Shown here one piece after another: positions 58,145-58,763 of a stretch of DNA of 58,763 nt. The position numbers and the translations under genes are program-made. Under the pieces are notes generated by a model. That model made no database searches. It was not told the DNA's origin and saw only the letters and a program-made list of their open reading frames with translations. The DNA is from Roseovarius aestuarii. GTDB lineage: Bacteria > Pseudomonadota > Alphaproteobacteria > Rhodobacterales > Rhodobacteraceae. Position 1 is the stretch's first letter. Each line of letters starts with the position of its first letter. The stretch covers positions 1 to 58,763 of the forward strand of contig JAPWHL010000024.1 in NCBI GenBank assembly GCA_027214255.1, in the 5' to 3' direction.

Positions 58145-58511
58145 ACCTACGGTGCCTGCTTTCTAGTTTGCCATCATCTGATGGTTTAGGTCCACCTAGG
58201 GATATTGCTGAAAAAAACGGGTTTTCAAGGATAATTGAGGCGGCTCATACAACCCCCTTGCTGGTACGCTGATGAATTTTCTTTGAATGATACCGAGTAA
58301 ACCAACATTTTCCGCAAGATATTGACCTGATGAGATCTGGCATTGCTGGGTTTCAGAAGGAACTCATCTTGCGCCAGCGGCAAGTTTTTCCTCTACAAGG
58401 GCGGAAACCAGACTTTCGCTGCATGCGCGACACAAACAGTGGGCCTCGCCAGGAGCGGACATATCACGGATATCCAGCAATAGTGCGAGATAAAACTCCT
58501 TAGGCGCGGGC
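58145..58511. other. intergenic region between tniQ and lysR
   Basis: No gene is supported in these 367 bases. The part next to tniQ is AT-rich, with a run of seven A and ATTGAGG-type motifs, and no terminal repeat could be identified. A Leu/Ala-rich minus-strand reading near 58380-58420 (SLVSALVEEKLAAGAR) may be the remnant of a coding sequence, but is too short to assign. Confidence 0.4.
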
Positions 58512-58763
58512 CTATGGCGCTCGACCACTGCCCCTTATCTTTTCCGCTTGCCGCAACATTTCCGTAAAGACAGATACTTTGGCGGCGCGAAATTTTGACG
58601 CCGGAAGTACCACGAAGATACCCCCTTCGGGGAGTTGCCATGCGGGCAATACCTGCGTCAGCGCGCCCGAGGTCAGACGATCATGCACCAGATAGTCAGG
58701 CAGGATCGCCAAACCTGCTCCTTCCTCCACGGCGGCCATGATCGCGGGCGCGCTATCAATTGA
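58512..58763 (-). CDS. LysR-family transcriptional regulator, C-terminal part (partial)
   Basis: The last 83 residues of a LysR-type regulator are present; the gene continues beyond the window (its start and DNA-binding domain are outside). The visible part shows the family effector-domain stretch MAAVEEGAGLAILPDYLVHD followed by FVVLPASKFRAAKVSVFTEML. The effector and target genes cannot be told. Confidence 0.8.
   Translation of the reverse strand, partial: SIDSAPAIMAAVEEGAGLAILPDYLVHDRLTSGALTQVLPAWQLPEGGIFVVLPASKFRAAKVSVFTEMLRQAEKIRGSGRAP

Overview
The window is GC-rich chromosomal DNA from an alphaproteobacterium, most likely Rhodobacterales (Roseobacter group). The evidence is the S10-spc-alpha ribosomal cluster running into degP-rarA, a GcrA cell-cycle regulator, a DUF1467 protein beside methylmalonyl-CoA epimerase, and the general protein style. 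I cannot name a species.

Bases 1-18117 hold the end of tuf and then the classical ribosomal order: rpsJ-rplC-rplD-rplW-rplB-rpsS-rplV-rpsC-rplP-rpmC-rpsQ-rplN-rplX-rplE-rpsN-rpsH-rplF-rplR-rpsE-rpmD-rplO-secY-adk-rpsM-rpsK-rpoA-rplQ. This normally tight array is broken at three points by unrelated genes. An inverted 147-residue membrane protein lies between rplW and rplB. An inverted pair, a 2OG-Fe(II)-type oxygenase and a broken RTX calcium-binding gene, lies between rplP and rpmC. A lone ectoine-synthase-like gene (ectC) lies between rpmD and rplO. All three breaks carry strong hairpin terminators, and each has a candidate promoter before the next ribosomal gene.

Bases 18417-27090 carry a DegP/HtrA protease with rarA, then a four-gene peptide-type ABC importer (Tat-exported binding protein, two permeases, one double ATPase) ending in three consecutive near-perfect hairpins. 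Two minus-strand genes for ~40-residue membrane microproteins follow; they are tandem paralogues. Then come carB (minus), a folate pair pabB-pabC, a cyclopropane-fatty-acid-synthase-like methyltransferase, aspS, a GNAT acetyltransferase, an exported DUF1800-DUF1501 pair and an orphan receiver protein.

Bases 40929-48897 hold methylmalonyl-CoA epimerase with DUF1467, an EI24/CysZ-like membrane protein with a nitroreductase, a small conserved-looking protein, an M48 lipoprotein peptidase, a UPF0029 protein, rimO, an AsmA protein and gcrA. Bases 49019-56153 hold an ABC-2 permease, argD-argF, a 6-phosphogluconate dehydrogenase and a B12-dependent ribonucleotide reductase. The right end (56326-58144) is a lower-GC tniQ transposition gene broken by one frameshift, followed by the C-terminal part of a LysR regulator running off the window.

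No tRNA, rRNA, CRISPR array or complete insertion sequence was found. The observations I rate highest are the two microproteins, the three interruptions of the ribosomal cluster, and the decayed RTX and tniQ genes.
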